Positions 1 through 8,866 of a stretch of DNA of 64,000 bases are shown here, in pieces. This DNA is from Bin80 sp964291275. Its GTDB lineage: Bacteria; Bacteroidota; Rhodothermia; Rhodothermales; Bin80. The position numbers and the translations under genes were made by a program. The notes under the pieces were generated by a model that was given only the letters and a program-made list of their open reading frames with translations, searched no databases and had not been told where the DNA came from. Every line of letters begins with the position of its first letter. Position 1 is the first letter of the stretch. Location of the stretch: contig OZ219800.1 in NCBI GenBank assembly GCA_964291275.2, positions 434,001 to 498,000 on the forward strand, read 5' to 3'.

Positions 1-224
1 TTCATAGCAGCCTCGAAAGCCTCCATCTGTTCCGCGTTCTCAAACTCAAATTGATGATGCACTTCCCAGTCTGCCCCGTTGGCTGTGGTATAGTTAGAAC
101 CGGGATCATTTAATGACGCAACTCGGTCACTGACATTCTCTTCAGTTGTCATGCCAACTTTGTAAGTATCCTGAGGATAGCCTCCTCCTAGAGGCGGTTT
201 TGCAATGTATACCGTATAGGGCAT
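1..224 (-). CDS. Partial GIY-YIG/T5orf172-like domain protein, runs off the left edge
   Basis: An open frame starts at ATG 224 and reads left off the window for 74 codons without a stop. The N-terminus has the GIY-YIG-superfamily layout: a first strand YTVYIA, then a loop and YKVGMTT in place of the YIG strand, an Arg in SDRVASLN, then a hydrophobic/acidic segment (VHHQFEFENAEQMEAFEAA). This resembles the T5orf172/Mug113 branch of DNA-acting GIY-YIG-like domains. The metal-binding Glu expected further on lies outside the window. The flanking DNA is mobile-element debris, so a role in a mobile element, restriction or a toxin is possible but not shown. It might also belong to a larger broken gene whose upstream part lies at 225-400 in other frames. 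Confidence 0.5.
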   Translation of the reverse strand, partial: MPYTVYIAKPPLGGGYPQDTYKVGMTTEENVSDRVASLNDPGSNYTTANGADWEVHHQFEFENAEQMEAFEAAM

Positions 225-771
225 TGAACAACGGGTTTACAGTCAGTGGACAAATAAATTTTCAGCGATTCGCGCACCCGGTACCCTATTTGAATGTGAG
301 TTGTTCCTCCTCCAATGTTTCGAGGATCAACATATTGAGGAATACCGTTAGGGCCGCTGAGGTCGTAAAGTTAAGGGCACTCTTAGGACCCTGTGGGTAT
401 TCCATCGCTTTCGCTTTGGCACTCAGTCAAGCCTCATAAGTCGTTTCCGGCCCCTCCCATCAAAACCGTACGTGCGATTTACCAGCATCTTGCTTTCAGT
501 TGGCTCATGCCTTCGCCCATGGAAAACTCCTCCTCATTGGCGCAAGATAGAGCAGACCGCAGTGTTCATGTAGCCTGATGTCCAAGAGGGCACATACTTC
601 CTGGATTTCATCTTATGCTTCTGCCAAATCCATGTTGCATCTTCCACTATAAGAAGATGCAACCCAATACGTACCATCGCCCGTAAACGGAATCTGCCAT
701 CCTTTGGGACGGATATAGAGTCTGAGAGGGAGAGAATCTACAGGTCGAACCGCGAGCGGAGATCTCTTGGG
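225..771. other. Non-coding/decayed stretch with a hairpin and a possible group II intron tail
   Basis: No convincing gene is seen. On the minus strand, 431-490 reads CGCACGTACGGTTTTGATGG, then GGAGGGGCCGGAAACGAC, which resembles the stretch after the maturase ORF in bacterial group II introns (CGCACGTCCGGTTTGA...GGGG...GGAAACG). No reverse transcriptase frame survives beside it, so this is a weak call. A minus-strand frame at about 230-385 (GPNGIPQYVDPRNIGGGTTH) looks protein-like but is interrupted. A perfect 11-bp inverted repeat lies at 634-663. Confidence 0.3.
634..663. repeat. Perfect 11-bp inverted repeat (hairpin)
   Basis: GTTGCATCTTC (634-644) is followed by an 8-nt loop and GAAGATGCAAC (653-663). 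There is no T-run on either side, so it is not a typical intrinsic terminator. It may be an end of a decayed mobile element or a structured RNA part of the possible intron remnant. Confidence 0.45.
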
Positions 772-1075
772 TTATGGAATGAGTATCTGTGCGGCAATAA
801 CGATGCTTATAGCGGTAAAAATAATTCCGACCATCCAGCGAAGAAGGCGAGCTTCAACCGTACTTATCTTCGCTTCAACCGTACTTATTTCACTACTCAA
901 CTCACCGCGTAAAGCGCTTATCTCACTACTCAACACACCGCGCAGAGCATTTAGTTCGCTACGCACGAACTCTTTTGTTGTAACGTCGCCGGCTGTTGTT
1001 CTACTGCATGTGCAATAACCGCGGCGTGTGCCTGGGCCTGCTTCCAATCAACCCCTGCTCGGTGAGATTGCGCCT
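772..1075 (-). pseudogene. Frameshifted coiled-coil protein with C-terminal membrane anchor (DUF1640/CCDC90-like)
   Basis: The intact 3' part encodes GDVTTKEFVRSELNAL, then heptad-like repeats (ALRGELSSEISTVEAKISTVEARL) and a C-terminal membrane segment (WMVGIIFTAISIVIAAQI). This is the layout of small DUF1640/CCDC90-like proteins, which have an N-terminal helical domain, a long coiled coil and a terminal TM helix. The expected N-terminal helices are present but in other frames: RNLTEQG near 1052-1072, then DWKQAQAHAAVIAHAVEQ near 990-1050. At least two frameshifts therefore separate them from the coiled coil. In isolation the track of the current frame would give a 91-aa protein with a meaningless N-terminus. 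It is most likely a decayed gene, although sequencing errors cannot be excluded. Confidence 0.6.
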
Positions 1076-1453
1076 ATGGATAAGGTATCCATCATGGTCT
1101 GCGTGAGACTGTCAAAGCTTCTATATTCTTTCCAGGAATTCGGTTCCAAACTGTTGTCGGATTGCACAACAGCTGTACGCATGGCGGATTCGTTGCGTGT
1201 GTAGAAACAGTCATCACTCCGGCGAACCCGGCAAACAAAATGCGCATATTCTCAACAGGCAGAGGTTTCTGGGAACCCGCGCAATGACGAAACTCTCCCT
1301 ACTACAAGTTGATCTCGGTACGATTATTGTGATGCAGCCAAAATATTCATCCATGCGCTGATCCGCTCACCAAGTAGATCCCTTACTCCACGCGTTCAAC
1401 TCTGTCCTGAACCAGCGACAAACGTGCAACAATTCATGATCACGAATTCATTA
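1076..1453. other. No gene recognised; IS flank
   Basis: This stretch between the frameshifted coiled-coil gene and the left end of the IS4-like element has short interrupted frames on both strands and no recognisable RNA gene or promoter. The TA dinucleotide at 1452-1453 is the presumed target duplication of the element that follows. Confidence 0.4.
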
Positions 1454-3510
1454 CCCTGCATTTCCAAGAGCAGATACAGTGATGACGTCAGACATAGTCC
1501 AGGATCAATTCCCGGTTGTGTAACCAGGGGATACTGCCTTGTGAGCCGATATAGCCGGCCTGTCGGAGTGTGTTGTTGTGGGCCCGACGCGTAAAACGTA
1601 CCGTGATGTTTTCGGGGGTGGTTTTCACCTCGGCGGGCGCATTGACAAATAGCCGGAAGATCTTTTTAGCCTTGCATTTAGTGTAAGCGGGCCCCAACCT
1701 TTTGGCCAGCATGCGGTAGAGTGCGCTGCCGATCAGCGTTAACTGTAAATCCACATCAATGCGTAAAGGCACCGCGGCCGACAGCGCATCCATGTGGAAG
1801 AAGTTGACCGATTCTTCAATGGCATTCTCGATCAGCATGCGCCGGGCGTAACGGTCAATGAGTTCACCTTTGCGCGTGAGGGTATCATTGGTGATCAGGA
1901 AGGTGGGTTTATCGCGTCCCAACCCCAGGATGGACAGCTGTCGGACCGGACACGAGCAATGACGTAATTGTACGGTCTCTTCCATCACACGAGGCCTGCG
2001 GTAGGCGCGGCCAATGTTATGAAGTCTGACGGTTTGCCAAGCCTCAGCGGACTGCGCCTGGGCTTGTCGTACGAGGCCTGGGAACCGGCGTCTGACGGTC
2101 AGAAAGCGAATGCCCCGATCGTTGAGCTTGCCCAGATTGGCATAGGTGGTGAACCGGCTGTCAAAGACGAGTTCCGCCGGATTCTGCCCGGTACGCTTGT
2201 GCCAGTTTTCAACGAACGTCAACACGGCGTCCTTAGACGTTTCCCGGGTGATGGTCGCATCCGCGAAGACCAGGGCGCGTTGATGGGCATCCCGAGCCAC
2301 CAGCGCCAGAATGCCCCGCTGCCGCCGACTCCGCTTGGACACATAATGGGATTGTAAGGGCTCCAGATGGCCATGGTAGGGGATCGTGTGAAAGTCCAGG
2401 TCCATAGAACCGTCCGATGCCATCATGCGCGGCTGCGACCGGGCATACCAGGTATCCATCAACCTATCCAGATGCGTTGCATCTACCCGGGTGCTGTATT
2501 CGGTCAGGGTAGACTTTTTGGGCATTTCATTCAGTCCGGCAAAGAAGGACAGGCCCGCATCCAGGATATAGGGCATCACATGACTGGGACGTTCAATGCC
2601 CCATAGCTTGAGCGCCAGTAGGGCCCGGATCATACAAGCGGCCGGCAGTCGCTCCGATCCGGGCATATGGGCCACCGCTGCGGTCAGGTCCGTATCCACC
2701 ATATCGCGGGCAAACAAAAACAGCCCGCCAAACCGGGTCTGGAAGGTACCGGTGCCGACCTTGAACTGGCGTACATCGGCCGGTGCCGCGGGTATGGGTC
2801 TCGGATCACGGCTATAGAAGCGGCGCCGGAGTCTGGACAGTCCTGCGTCACGAATCACCCGGCCAATGGTATTGATACCGGCAGGGATAGATTCTTCTTT
2901 GAGGCGGCGGTGTATCTCCTGGTTGGTCAGCTGTTCTTCGTTGCGCAGCGCCAGGATTCGTGCGTCCCGGTCCGCCTTTCTGGGCCGTTTGGGTTTGGGT
3001 TTGGGCGTTGGCACAGTATCTCGAAAGTGATCAATGACGGGACTTGTGCGCAGCTTTGAGACCAGGTTGGCGACATGGCCCCTGGTGTACCCGAAGCGAT
3101 CGGCGATGGCCTCATACGAGAGGCCCTCCACGAAATAGGCCCGCAGCACTTCATACCGTATGTGGGCGGTGGAGGTAGGCTTCAGGAATAGCTCTTTGAG
3201 GTCTGTCATTACAAACAAGGTGAACAGTGATAATACACCAATATATGAAAAATATACTATAAGATGCAAGTATGGTCTGAAATATTCTCAATAGCCAGGA
3301 ATAAACCGCAAACGGGGCTAAATAGCCTTATAATTGCAGTTACATGATGGTAGCATAAATCATATAATATATTGGTATAGTATCACTATACAACTATATA
3401 GTGATGATTATCTGGTACTAAATCAGGTACGAAAAGGGCACTTTGGGGACTATAAAGACCAGATTCCCGGCTAAACTCTCACAGGAAAGACCCGCCTTGG
3501 AAATGCAGGT
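1454..3510 (-). mobile_element. IS4-like insertion sequence, copy 1 (~2.06 kb)
   Basis: Bounded by terminal inverted repeats: CCCTGCATTTCCAAG at 1454-1468, and its complement with one change (CTTGGAAATGCAGGT) at 3496-3510. Each end is flanked by TA (1452-1453 and 3511-3512), which fits a TA target duplication. One transposase gene fills most of the element. The ~240 bp upstream of it are AT-rich and hold an ATCACTATA/TATAGTGAT inverted repeat near 3385-3410. A nearly identical copy in the opposite direction lies at 44498-46553. Confidence 0.85.
1488..3209 (-). CDS. IS4-like DDE transposase, copy 1
   Basis: A 573-aa protein that catalyses cut-and-paste movement of its IS. The N-terminus is helix-turn-helix-like (YEAIADRFGYTRGHVANLVS, residues ~30-50), followed by a basic Pro/Lys linker and a second HTH-like segment (LTNQEIHRRLKEE). 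The central DDE region has the first Asp candidate in MASDGSMDLDFH, a second in ELVFDSRFTTY, and the Glu in YARRMLIENAIEE, which fits the Y-2-R-3-E part of the IS4 YREK motif. I start at the ATG at 3209 (MTDLKELF), because the other copy shares this start and the longer frame adds an IS-leader-encoded tail. It looks intact and differs from copy 2 at a handful of residues. Confidence 0.85.
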   Translation of the reverse strand: MTDLKELFLKPTSTAHIRYEVLRAYFVEGLSYEAIADRFGYTRGHVANLVSKLRTSPVIDHFRDTVPTPKPKPKRPRKADRDARILALRNEEQLTNQEIHRRLKEESIPAGINTIGRVIRDAGLSRLRRRFYSRDPRPIPAAPADVRQFKVGTGTFQTRFGGLFLFARDMVDTDLTAAVAHMPGSERLPAACMIRALLALKLWGIERPSHVMPYILDAGLSFFAGLNEMPKKSTLTEYSTRVDATHLDRLMDTWYARSQPRMMASDGSMDLDFHTIPYHGHLEPLQSHYVSKRSRRQRGILALVARDAHQRALVFADATITRETSKDAVLTFVENWHKRTGQNPAELVFDSRFTTYANLGKLNDRGIRFLTVRRRFPGLVRQAQAQSAEAWQTVRLHNIGRAYRRPRVMEETVQLRHCSCPVRQLSILGLGRDKPTFLITNDTLTRKGELIDRYARRMLIENAIEESVNFFHMDALSAAVPLRIDVDLQLTLIGSALYRMLAKRLGPAYTKCKAKKIFRLFVNAPAEVKTTPENITVRFTRRAHNNTLRQAGYIGSQGSIPWLHNRELILDYV

Positions 3511-3562
3511 TACCTTACACGGGACTTTCGTAACAATACTCCATGTGTTCCATATCAATAAC

Positions 3563-4690
3563 ATGAATTCATACTCAATGATTAGTCGGATTTTGAATCT
3601 AGGATGCATCTGTGTACTGATCTTGGCCAGTGCCTCAGTTGTCAATGCACAGCCAGGAGTCGTTAAATTCACGGAAGTGTATCGGATTGGAGACGAGGGG
3701 GCAGGTGACTCCATTTTCTTCGGAAGGGTTGTTTCCATGGCTGTGGACTCTGAGGGACAGCTATATCTCACGGATGCGGGAAACAAGAGCATTCAAATGT
3801 TTTCACCGGATGGTGTGCCAATTCGCGAGATTGGTCGGGAGGGTGGCGGCCCCGGAGAATTTGAGTGGACACCCAGCGTGCACATTGGGCCGGGCGATAC
3901 CCTGTATGCATGGGAAATAAATAAACGTCGTCTCACTACATTCTCTCCAAGGGATCAGTCGCTTGTTTCAAGTAACACAATTGGGAATCCTGCCTTCGAT
4001 GCTCTCCGCCCCGTGAGGTTTCTGGGAGCCACGAATCAAGGGTATCTGATGGAGTTTGCAGGCTCCATCAGACTTGGTTCACAAGGACGGATTGACTTGG
4101 GCCACTCCGCCAAATTCGTAACTTGGGACGGCAATGAGCCAGATGATCATCTGGCTCAACTTTCAAGTGCTGACGTTGTGATTTTTGAGACGGATTCGTT
4201 TTCTGGAGCCCGCGTTTTGCCTTATTCTGCCAGACCTCATTTTGTATTAAGTGCAGATCAAATCCTATACCATGGTATGAGCGATGCCATTCAGTTAACC
4301 GGAATTACACTGGAAGGCGAAGATGTGCACAAAATCTCCCTCCCCCACACTCTTGTTTCCGTCTCCGCGTCCGAACGGGAATCTCGGGTTGCCGGCATCC
4401 AGTTTGAACAACTTCGCAAGGATCTACTGGCGAATATCCCGGAGCATAAACCGGCCTACGTACAGCTGCTGTCGGATGACGCAGGACATATATGGATCTG
4501 GCTGAGCAAACCTGAAAATGAGCAGACGAGAACATGGCTCGTACTGAATGACGCGGGCGAAACGGTGGCCACCGCACAAATTCCCGATGGGATGCGCTTG
4601 ATGGCGGTACGCGGAGGCCGCGCATATGGGAGCCAGGTTGACGAAAATTCCGGGGCACCAATTGTCATTGCATGGGAGATCACCTGGTAG
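3563..4690 (+). CDS. Secreted 6-bladed beta-propeller (NHL-like) protein
   Basis: A 375-aa protein with an N-terminal signal peptide (ILNLGCICVLILASASVVNA) followed by a propeller. Blade motifs include VVSMAVDSEGQLYLTDAGNK and IQMFSPDGVPIREIGREGGG, the pattern of the 6-bladed beta-propeller family common in Bacteroidota. These are usually periplasmic or surface proteins of unknown ligand. I choose ATG 3563, because the frame continues upstream into IS copy 1, whose end at 3510 lies only 52 bp before this start. The IS may therefore have replaced the native promoter. The gene stands alone, with decayed transposase sequence downstream. Confidence 0.75.
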   Translation: MNSYSMISRILNLGCICVLILASASVVNAQPGVVKFTEVYRIGDEGAGDSIFFGRVVSMAVDSEGQLYLTDAGNKSIQMFSPDGVPIREIGREGGGPGEFEWTPSVHIGPGDTLYAWEINKRRLTTFSPRDQSLVSSNTIGNPAFDALRPVRFLGATNQGYLMEFAGSIRLGSQGRIDLGHSAKFVTWDGNEPDDHLAQLSSADVVIFETDSFSGARVLPYSARPHFVLSADQILYHGMSDAIQLTGITLEGEDVHKISLPHTLVSVSASERESRVAGIQFEQLRKDLLANIPEHKPAYVQLLSDDAGHIWIWLSKPENEQTRTWLVLNDAGETVATAQIPDGMRLMAVRGGRAYGSQVDENSGAPIVIAWEITW

Positions 4691-4779
4691 GAAGTGCATA
4701 TGGAAGCGTGGAAGCCTCCATTGATTGCGAGGGCCCTAAGTCTATGCCGACCAACTCATCTCCGCAGCACTTGCTCTGT

Positions 4780-5780
4780 TTTGGAGTATGCTGAATGAGT
4801 AGCAGCAACGTTTGTTCGCTGGCCTGACTTCCCTTTTGTGGGTGCATGGCGGGGATCAACGCCCTGCAAGATCCTGGGACTGGGTTGCAAACCGTTTGGA
4901 AGGGGCGTCTTGAACTGTCTACTGCAGATGGAAGGACATCGCATTCGGAGACCGGATGGCGCAAGCACACCCAGTGAAAAAAACCTTTGTGATTGCGCGA
5001 CTGCTTAAACTGATCCAGCCGGAGACCGCGGCGATCCCATGGGGGGCCAGTTGAGGACCCGCCGTTCACTGTCAAAGCTGACGGTGGCCATATCCGAGGA
5101 CGGCATCAAGGCTTGTCCGACGACGATCAGAAAGTGGCTTCGCGCTCTTGGATACTCAATGCGCGTAAATCGAAAGTGCCTCAGTCTTACCTCGCCGCCC
5201 GGACGGGATGAACAATTCAAGCAGATCTCTGACTTTTGCGAGGATTGCTGCACTCAAGGTATCCCTGTGATCAGTGTGGATACAAATAAAAAAGAACTGT
5301 TGGACTGTTAGCCAACGCGGGGATCACATGGTGCCGTATCCCAAAACTGGTCAATGATCATGACTTCCGGTCTCAGGCGAAGGGACGGGCAATGCCCTAC
5401 GAGATCTACAGTATGTAGGCTAATCTTGGCACCGTCTTTGTCGGTGACTCCAGCTATACACAGCATTCGCTGTGGATTGCATTACACACTGGTATGATAC
5501 CGTAGGGTGTAACCGCTACCCCAATTCCAATCGACTTGTGATTCTGCCGACTGGGAGGATCCAACAGCAACCGCGCATTGGCTTGGAAATACTACCTGCA
5601 AACTGAGGGTTATCGTGGCCCATTATCCCAGTGGTGCCAGTATTAGGAATCCCATTAAACACCGCCTCTTCAGTGCCATCAGCCCCTACTGGGCGGGTTG
5701 ACCATTGGGCAAGTGGGAGACCATGTTGAACTATATTCGGACCACGACAAACAAAATCTAGATTGCAAGCGGACACCACG
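4780..5780 (+). pseudogene. Decayed ISAzo13-family transposase
   Basis: Translated pieces in all three frames follow the ISAzo13 (Rhodopirellula-type DDE) transposase in order. They are NE*QQRLFAGL near 4790, LLKLIQPET near 5005, an open stretch at 5039-5311 (TIRKWLRALGYSMRVNRK ... PVISVDTNKKELLDC, carrying one catalytic Asp), KGRAMPYEIY near 5385, GGSNSNRALAWKYYLQ near 5555, and HYPSGASIRNPIKHRLFSAI near 5615. Several stops and frameshifts separate them, so no product can be made. No terminal repeats were found. Confidence 0.75.
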
Positions 5781-5857
5781 CCAATTCCTACTTTTTGACC
5801 TTCTTGATTTTTTGCTCTTTCTGCATTGATAACTTTCCCTAAATTAATGAGCAGGCA

Positions 5858-6004
5858 ATGGAAAAAACAGGCCCAATAATTCTCGGCGAACCGTTGTTTT
5901 CGCTAGACCTTAGTAAACTTCAGACGGTTCGTGAGCCTTGGCTGATCTTCCAGAGGTGCAAGGCACAGAGTCCCCGGATAATCGTTAATGGCCGTACTAT
6001 GTGA
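5858..6004 (+). CDS. Small hypothetical ORF (48 aa)
   Basis: ATG 5858 to TGA 6004 encodes 48 residues (begins MEKTGPIILGEPLFSLDLSK). I do not recognise it. It sits between the decayed transposase and the ABC ATPase gene and could be the remnant of a larger gene upstream of the ATPase, such as a lost transporter partner, or chance. Confidence 0.2.
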   Translation: MEKTGPIILGEPLFSLDLSKLQTVREPWLIFQRCKAQSPRIIVNGRTM

Positions 6005-6031
6005 CGCGTTGTCATCAATTGAATCTGATCC

Positions 6032-6856
6032 GTGGCCAGTACACAAACAAACGGCAATATTCCACCAGATTGGAACGCCCCTCTAGTGACAGTGATTGAC
6101 CTGAGCGTTCAGATCCAGAGAAATACAATCATCCGAGACGTTCATTTTGAGCTGTATCCGGGTACTATCACCGGACTCATTGGACCCAATGGCTGCGGAA
6201 AAACCACATTGCTGCGAACAATTTGCGGATATTTGCCCTATCAGGGATCAATCCTGCTGAAAAACCAGCGCCTTGCTGACTGGTCGCGTCGACGATTGGC
6301 ATGTGAGATAGCCTCTGTTCGACAGGCGCCCTCACTATCTTTTGATTTCACTGTTAAGGAAGTCGTCCTTCTTGGATTGTTGCCTCGGAAAGCGTGGCTG
6401 GAAGGCGTATCCGATCAAGACCGTATTTTTTTGAAAACTGTGCTTGAACAAGTGGGGCTCTCTGATTTTTCCGATCGGTCACTCCAGTCACTCAGCGGTG
6501 GAGAACGTCAGCGTGCCTATCTGGCCCAGGCAATACTGCAGGACTCCGAGCTCTTACTCCTTGATGAGCCCACAACCCACCTAGATGTTTGTCATCAGCA
6601 TCAATTCCTCAATCTGATTAAGGAATTGACACGCAAAGGCAAAGCTGTCCTCGCAGTCTTTCACGACCTTGGACTGGCAACACGATTTTCCGACCAGCTA
6701 CTTGTTTTACACGAGGGGCGCCTAGTTGCGGAAGGTAACCCTGAAAGTGTTCTGACAGAAGAATTACTGTCTGATGTTTTCGGCATGCATGCTAAGATTG
6801 CCCAATATGAGCACAGACAGTGGGAAATCATCTACGAACGTCCCGTATCGGGGTAA
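6032..6856 (+). CDS. ABC transporter ATP-binding protein, iron-siderophore/cobalamin type (FecE/BtuD-like)
   Basis: A 274-aa cytoplasmic ATPase that would power an inner-membrane importer for metal chelates or corrinoids. Walker A is GPNGCGKTT (residues ~54-62), the signature is LSGGERQR (~160), Walker B is LLLLDEPTTHLD (~180), and the switch His is in AVFHDLG. The GTG start at 6032 is the only usable in-frame start, since an ATG 33 bp upstream is followed at once by TGA. No permease or binding protein lies beside it, and upstream DNA is a decayed transposase, so the partner genes may have been lost or are elsewhere. The cobalamin adenosyltransferase 165 bp downstream makes vitamin B12 a plausible cargo (inference). 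Confidence 0.8.
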   Translation: MASTQTNGNIPPDWNAPLVTVIDLSVQIQRNTIIRDVHFELYPGTITGLIGPNGCGKTTLLRTICGYLPYQGSILLKNQRLADWSRRRLACEIASVRQAPSLSFDFTVKEVVLLGLLPRKAWLEGVSDQDRIFLKTVLEQVGLSDFSDRSLQSLSGGERQRAYLAQAILQDSELLLLDEPTTHLDVCHQHQFLNLIKELTRKGKAVLAVFHDLGLATRFSDQLLVLHEGRLVAEGNPESVLTEELLSDVFGMHAKIAQYEHRQWEIIYERPVSG

Positions 6857-7021
6857 CTTACTTTACAAAAAAACAAATAGTCCCCCTCCTTATAACTGAC
6901 TCAGCCATCGGTGGACAATGACCCCGTACTCGACTAAGAACGAGACACCCGTTGTCCGCGGAGACCAATGTTTGCAGAAACTCCGTCCATGCATGGATTC
7001 TGAGCCATCTCAAACTCTTAA

Positions 7022-7567
7022 ATGAAAATCTACACACGTACAGGAGACGATGGTACTACCGGTTTATTCGGTGGGAACCGTGTACCCAAGGATCATCCAC
7101 GTATACGGGCTATGGGTGCGGTGGACGAAACCAATGCTGCTCTTGGAGCCGCACGCGCTGCGTTGCCCGCCCAGGCAGAATCTATGCGTACACTTCTTTT
7201 GCGTCTCCAACACGAACTCTTCGTCCTCGGTGCTGACCTTGCAACTCCTACCCAATCACGAGCAAGCGTCCCGCGTATCCAAGAAAAACACATCAAATCT
7301 CTGGAAGAAGACATTGATAATTGGGAGGCAGAACTAGAGACGCTCAAGTATTTTATCCTACCGGGGGGCACCCAGGCAGCCGCTATGTTACATTTAGCTC
7401 GCGGAATATGCCGCCGCGCAGAGCGTTCGCTCGCAGAAGCACTTGATACTATTTCGCAGAATACTTACGTTTTTAGTTACTTGAATCGATTATCCGATCT
7501 GCTCTTCGTACTTGCCCGACGAGCAAATCATGATGCAGGTCTGTCAGACGTGAGGTGGATCCAGTAA
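7022..7567 (+). CDS. Cob(I)alamin adenosyltransferase, PduO/CobO-type (ATR)
   Basis: A 181-aa cytoplasmic enzyme that transfers the adenosyl group of ATP to cob(I)alamin to make adenosylcobalamin. The PduO-family ATP motif YTRTGDDGTTGLFGG is at residues 4-18. The conserved GAVDETNAALG and helical core follow, with CRRAERSL and YLNRLSDLLFVLAR near the C-terminus. Length is normal for the family. It starts at ATG 7022 and is followed 46 bp later by the M23 peptidase gene in the same direction. Confidence 0.9.
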   Translation: MKIYTRTGDDGTTGLFGGNRVPKDHPRIRAMGAVDETNAALGAARAALPAQAESMRTLLLRLQHELFVLGADLATPTQSRASVPRIQEKHIKSLEEDIDNWEAELETLKYFILPGGTQAAAMLHLARGICRRAERSLAEALDTISQNTYVFSYLNRLSDLLFVLARRANHDAGLSDVRWIQ

Positions 7568-7612
7568 ATCTATCACCGCCATATAAGCCAACACTTCCAG
7601 CAAGCAACAAGA

Positions 7613-8866
7613 ATGCGAAAGTTCACTATACGGCTCGCTCTCTGTATCCTCGTGTTGATGACAATCCAGCTGCCCCACACCGCTCGCATTAAGCAAGAGT
7701 CATCTGCACTGCCTCTCATTGAGCGTGATTCATTTGGTGTTCCCATGGCTGGCCTCGAGAAGCATCCTTCCTCTGTTCAGAGAAACGAGTCCCTCGAATC
7801 GATCATGGATGACTGGAAGGTGCCCAGAGAAAAACAGCAGATAGCGTTTCAGCAGGCAGCATCATTTATCGACTTCAGGAAGATAGACAGGGGTGATTCA
7901 TTGTATACCTATACCGACTCAAGCGGTATTGCTGAGTTTGTGGTCTATAAACCCAGCATTAAAGAATTCCTCGTCTTTAGTTTCGGGGATTCCGTGCGGG
8001 TGCATGAAGATTCCTTGACCTCAATTAAGGTCGTACGCAGTGCATCTGGCACCATTGAAAAGGGCAGTTCTCTTTTTCAAACAATCCAAGATGCTGGTCT
8101 GAGTCAAAGTTTGGCCTACGAGCTAAGTGAGGTCTTCGCTTGGCAAGTCAGCTTTTTTCATCTACTCCCTGGTGACCAGTTTTCAATTGTGTTTGAGGAT
8201 GAAACAATGTATGGGAAATCTATTGAAACGGAGATCAAAGCTGCCCGCTTCCACCATGCTGACCAAGATTATTTTGCATTCTATTTTCCTGAGGACGATA
8301 TAAGCGGATTCTATGACGAAGAAGGACGGCCATCAGAACGGCCGTTCCTACGTGCACCCGTGGAGTTCAGTCGAATATCATCTCGGTACAGTCCTAGACG
8401 GTTCCACCCCATCCAGAGACGCTACAAACCGCATCTCGGTACCGATTTCGCTGCACCAACAGGAACCCCCATAGTTGCTACCGCGAATGGCACAGTGATC
8501 AATGCAGCGTACACACGTGGCAACGGCAACTACGTGAAGATTCGTCACAACGATGTTTACACAACGGGGTATCTCCACATGTCCCGAATAAAAAGCGGGA
8601 TTCGCCGCGGAGTACGTGTTCAACAGGGTGATGTGATTGGATACGTTGGCAGCACAGGCCTAGCTACGGGACCCCACGTCTGCTACCGCTTCTGGAAGAA
8701 TGACCGGCAGGTTGATGCAATGAGAATAGAGATGCCAAAATCAGAACCCCTACCCGACGCCATCCTGCCAAAATTCTTCGCGATTAGAGATGAACTATGG
8801 AGACAACTGCCAAACGCCCCCGGAGATCAACTAACCTCGGGGTCGAGTACGGGGCCTGGTGACTGA
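7613..8866 (+). CDS. M23 family murein endopeptidase (MepM-like)
   Basis: A 417-aa envelope protein that would cleave peptidoglycan cross-links. It has an N-terminal hydrophobic export segment (residues ~7-20), a middle LysM/OapA-like region (~60-250) and a C-terminal M23 domain (~265-385). The first zinc-ligand motif HLGTDFAAPTGTPI is intact and HMSR follows. The usual GPHLH motif reads GPHVCYRFWKN, so the catalytic His is kept but the second His, normally a zinc ligand, is Cys. Cys could still bind zinc, and I believe this form recurs in Bacteroidota homologues. The last 36 bp overlap the 3' end of the convergent gene. Confidence 0.85.
   Translation: MRKFTIRLALCILVLMTIQLPHTARIKQESSALPLIERDSFGVPMAGLEKHPSSVQRNESLESIMDDWKVPREKQQIAFQQAASFIDFRKIDRGDSLYTYTDSSGIAEFVVYKPSIKEFLVFSFGDSVRVHEDSLTSIKVVRSASGTIEKGSSLFQTIQDAGLSQSLAYELSEVFAWQVSFFHLLPGDQFSIVFEDETMYGKSIETEIKAARFHHADQDYFAFYFPEDDISGFYDEEGRPSERPFLRAPVEFSRISSRYSPRRFHPIQRRYKPHLGTDFAAPTGTPIVATANGTVINAAYTRGNGNYVKIRHNDVYTTGYLHMSRIKSGIRRGVRVQQGDVIGYVGSTGLATGPHVCYRFWKNDRQVDAMRIEMPKSEPLPDAILPKFFAIRDELWRQLPNAPGDQLTSGSSTGPGD

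Noticed and set aside
1968..3059. Plus-strand frames inside IS copy 1 (and their mirror images in copy 2)
   Set aside because: They repeat in both copies only because the IS is duplicated; they are antisense to the transposase.
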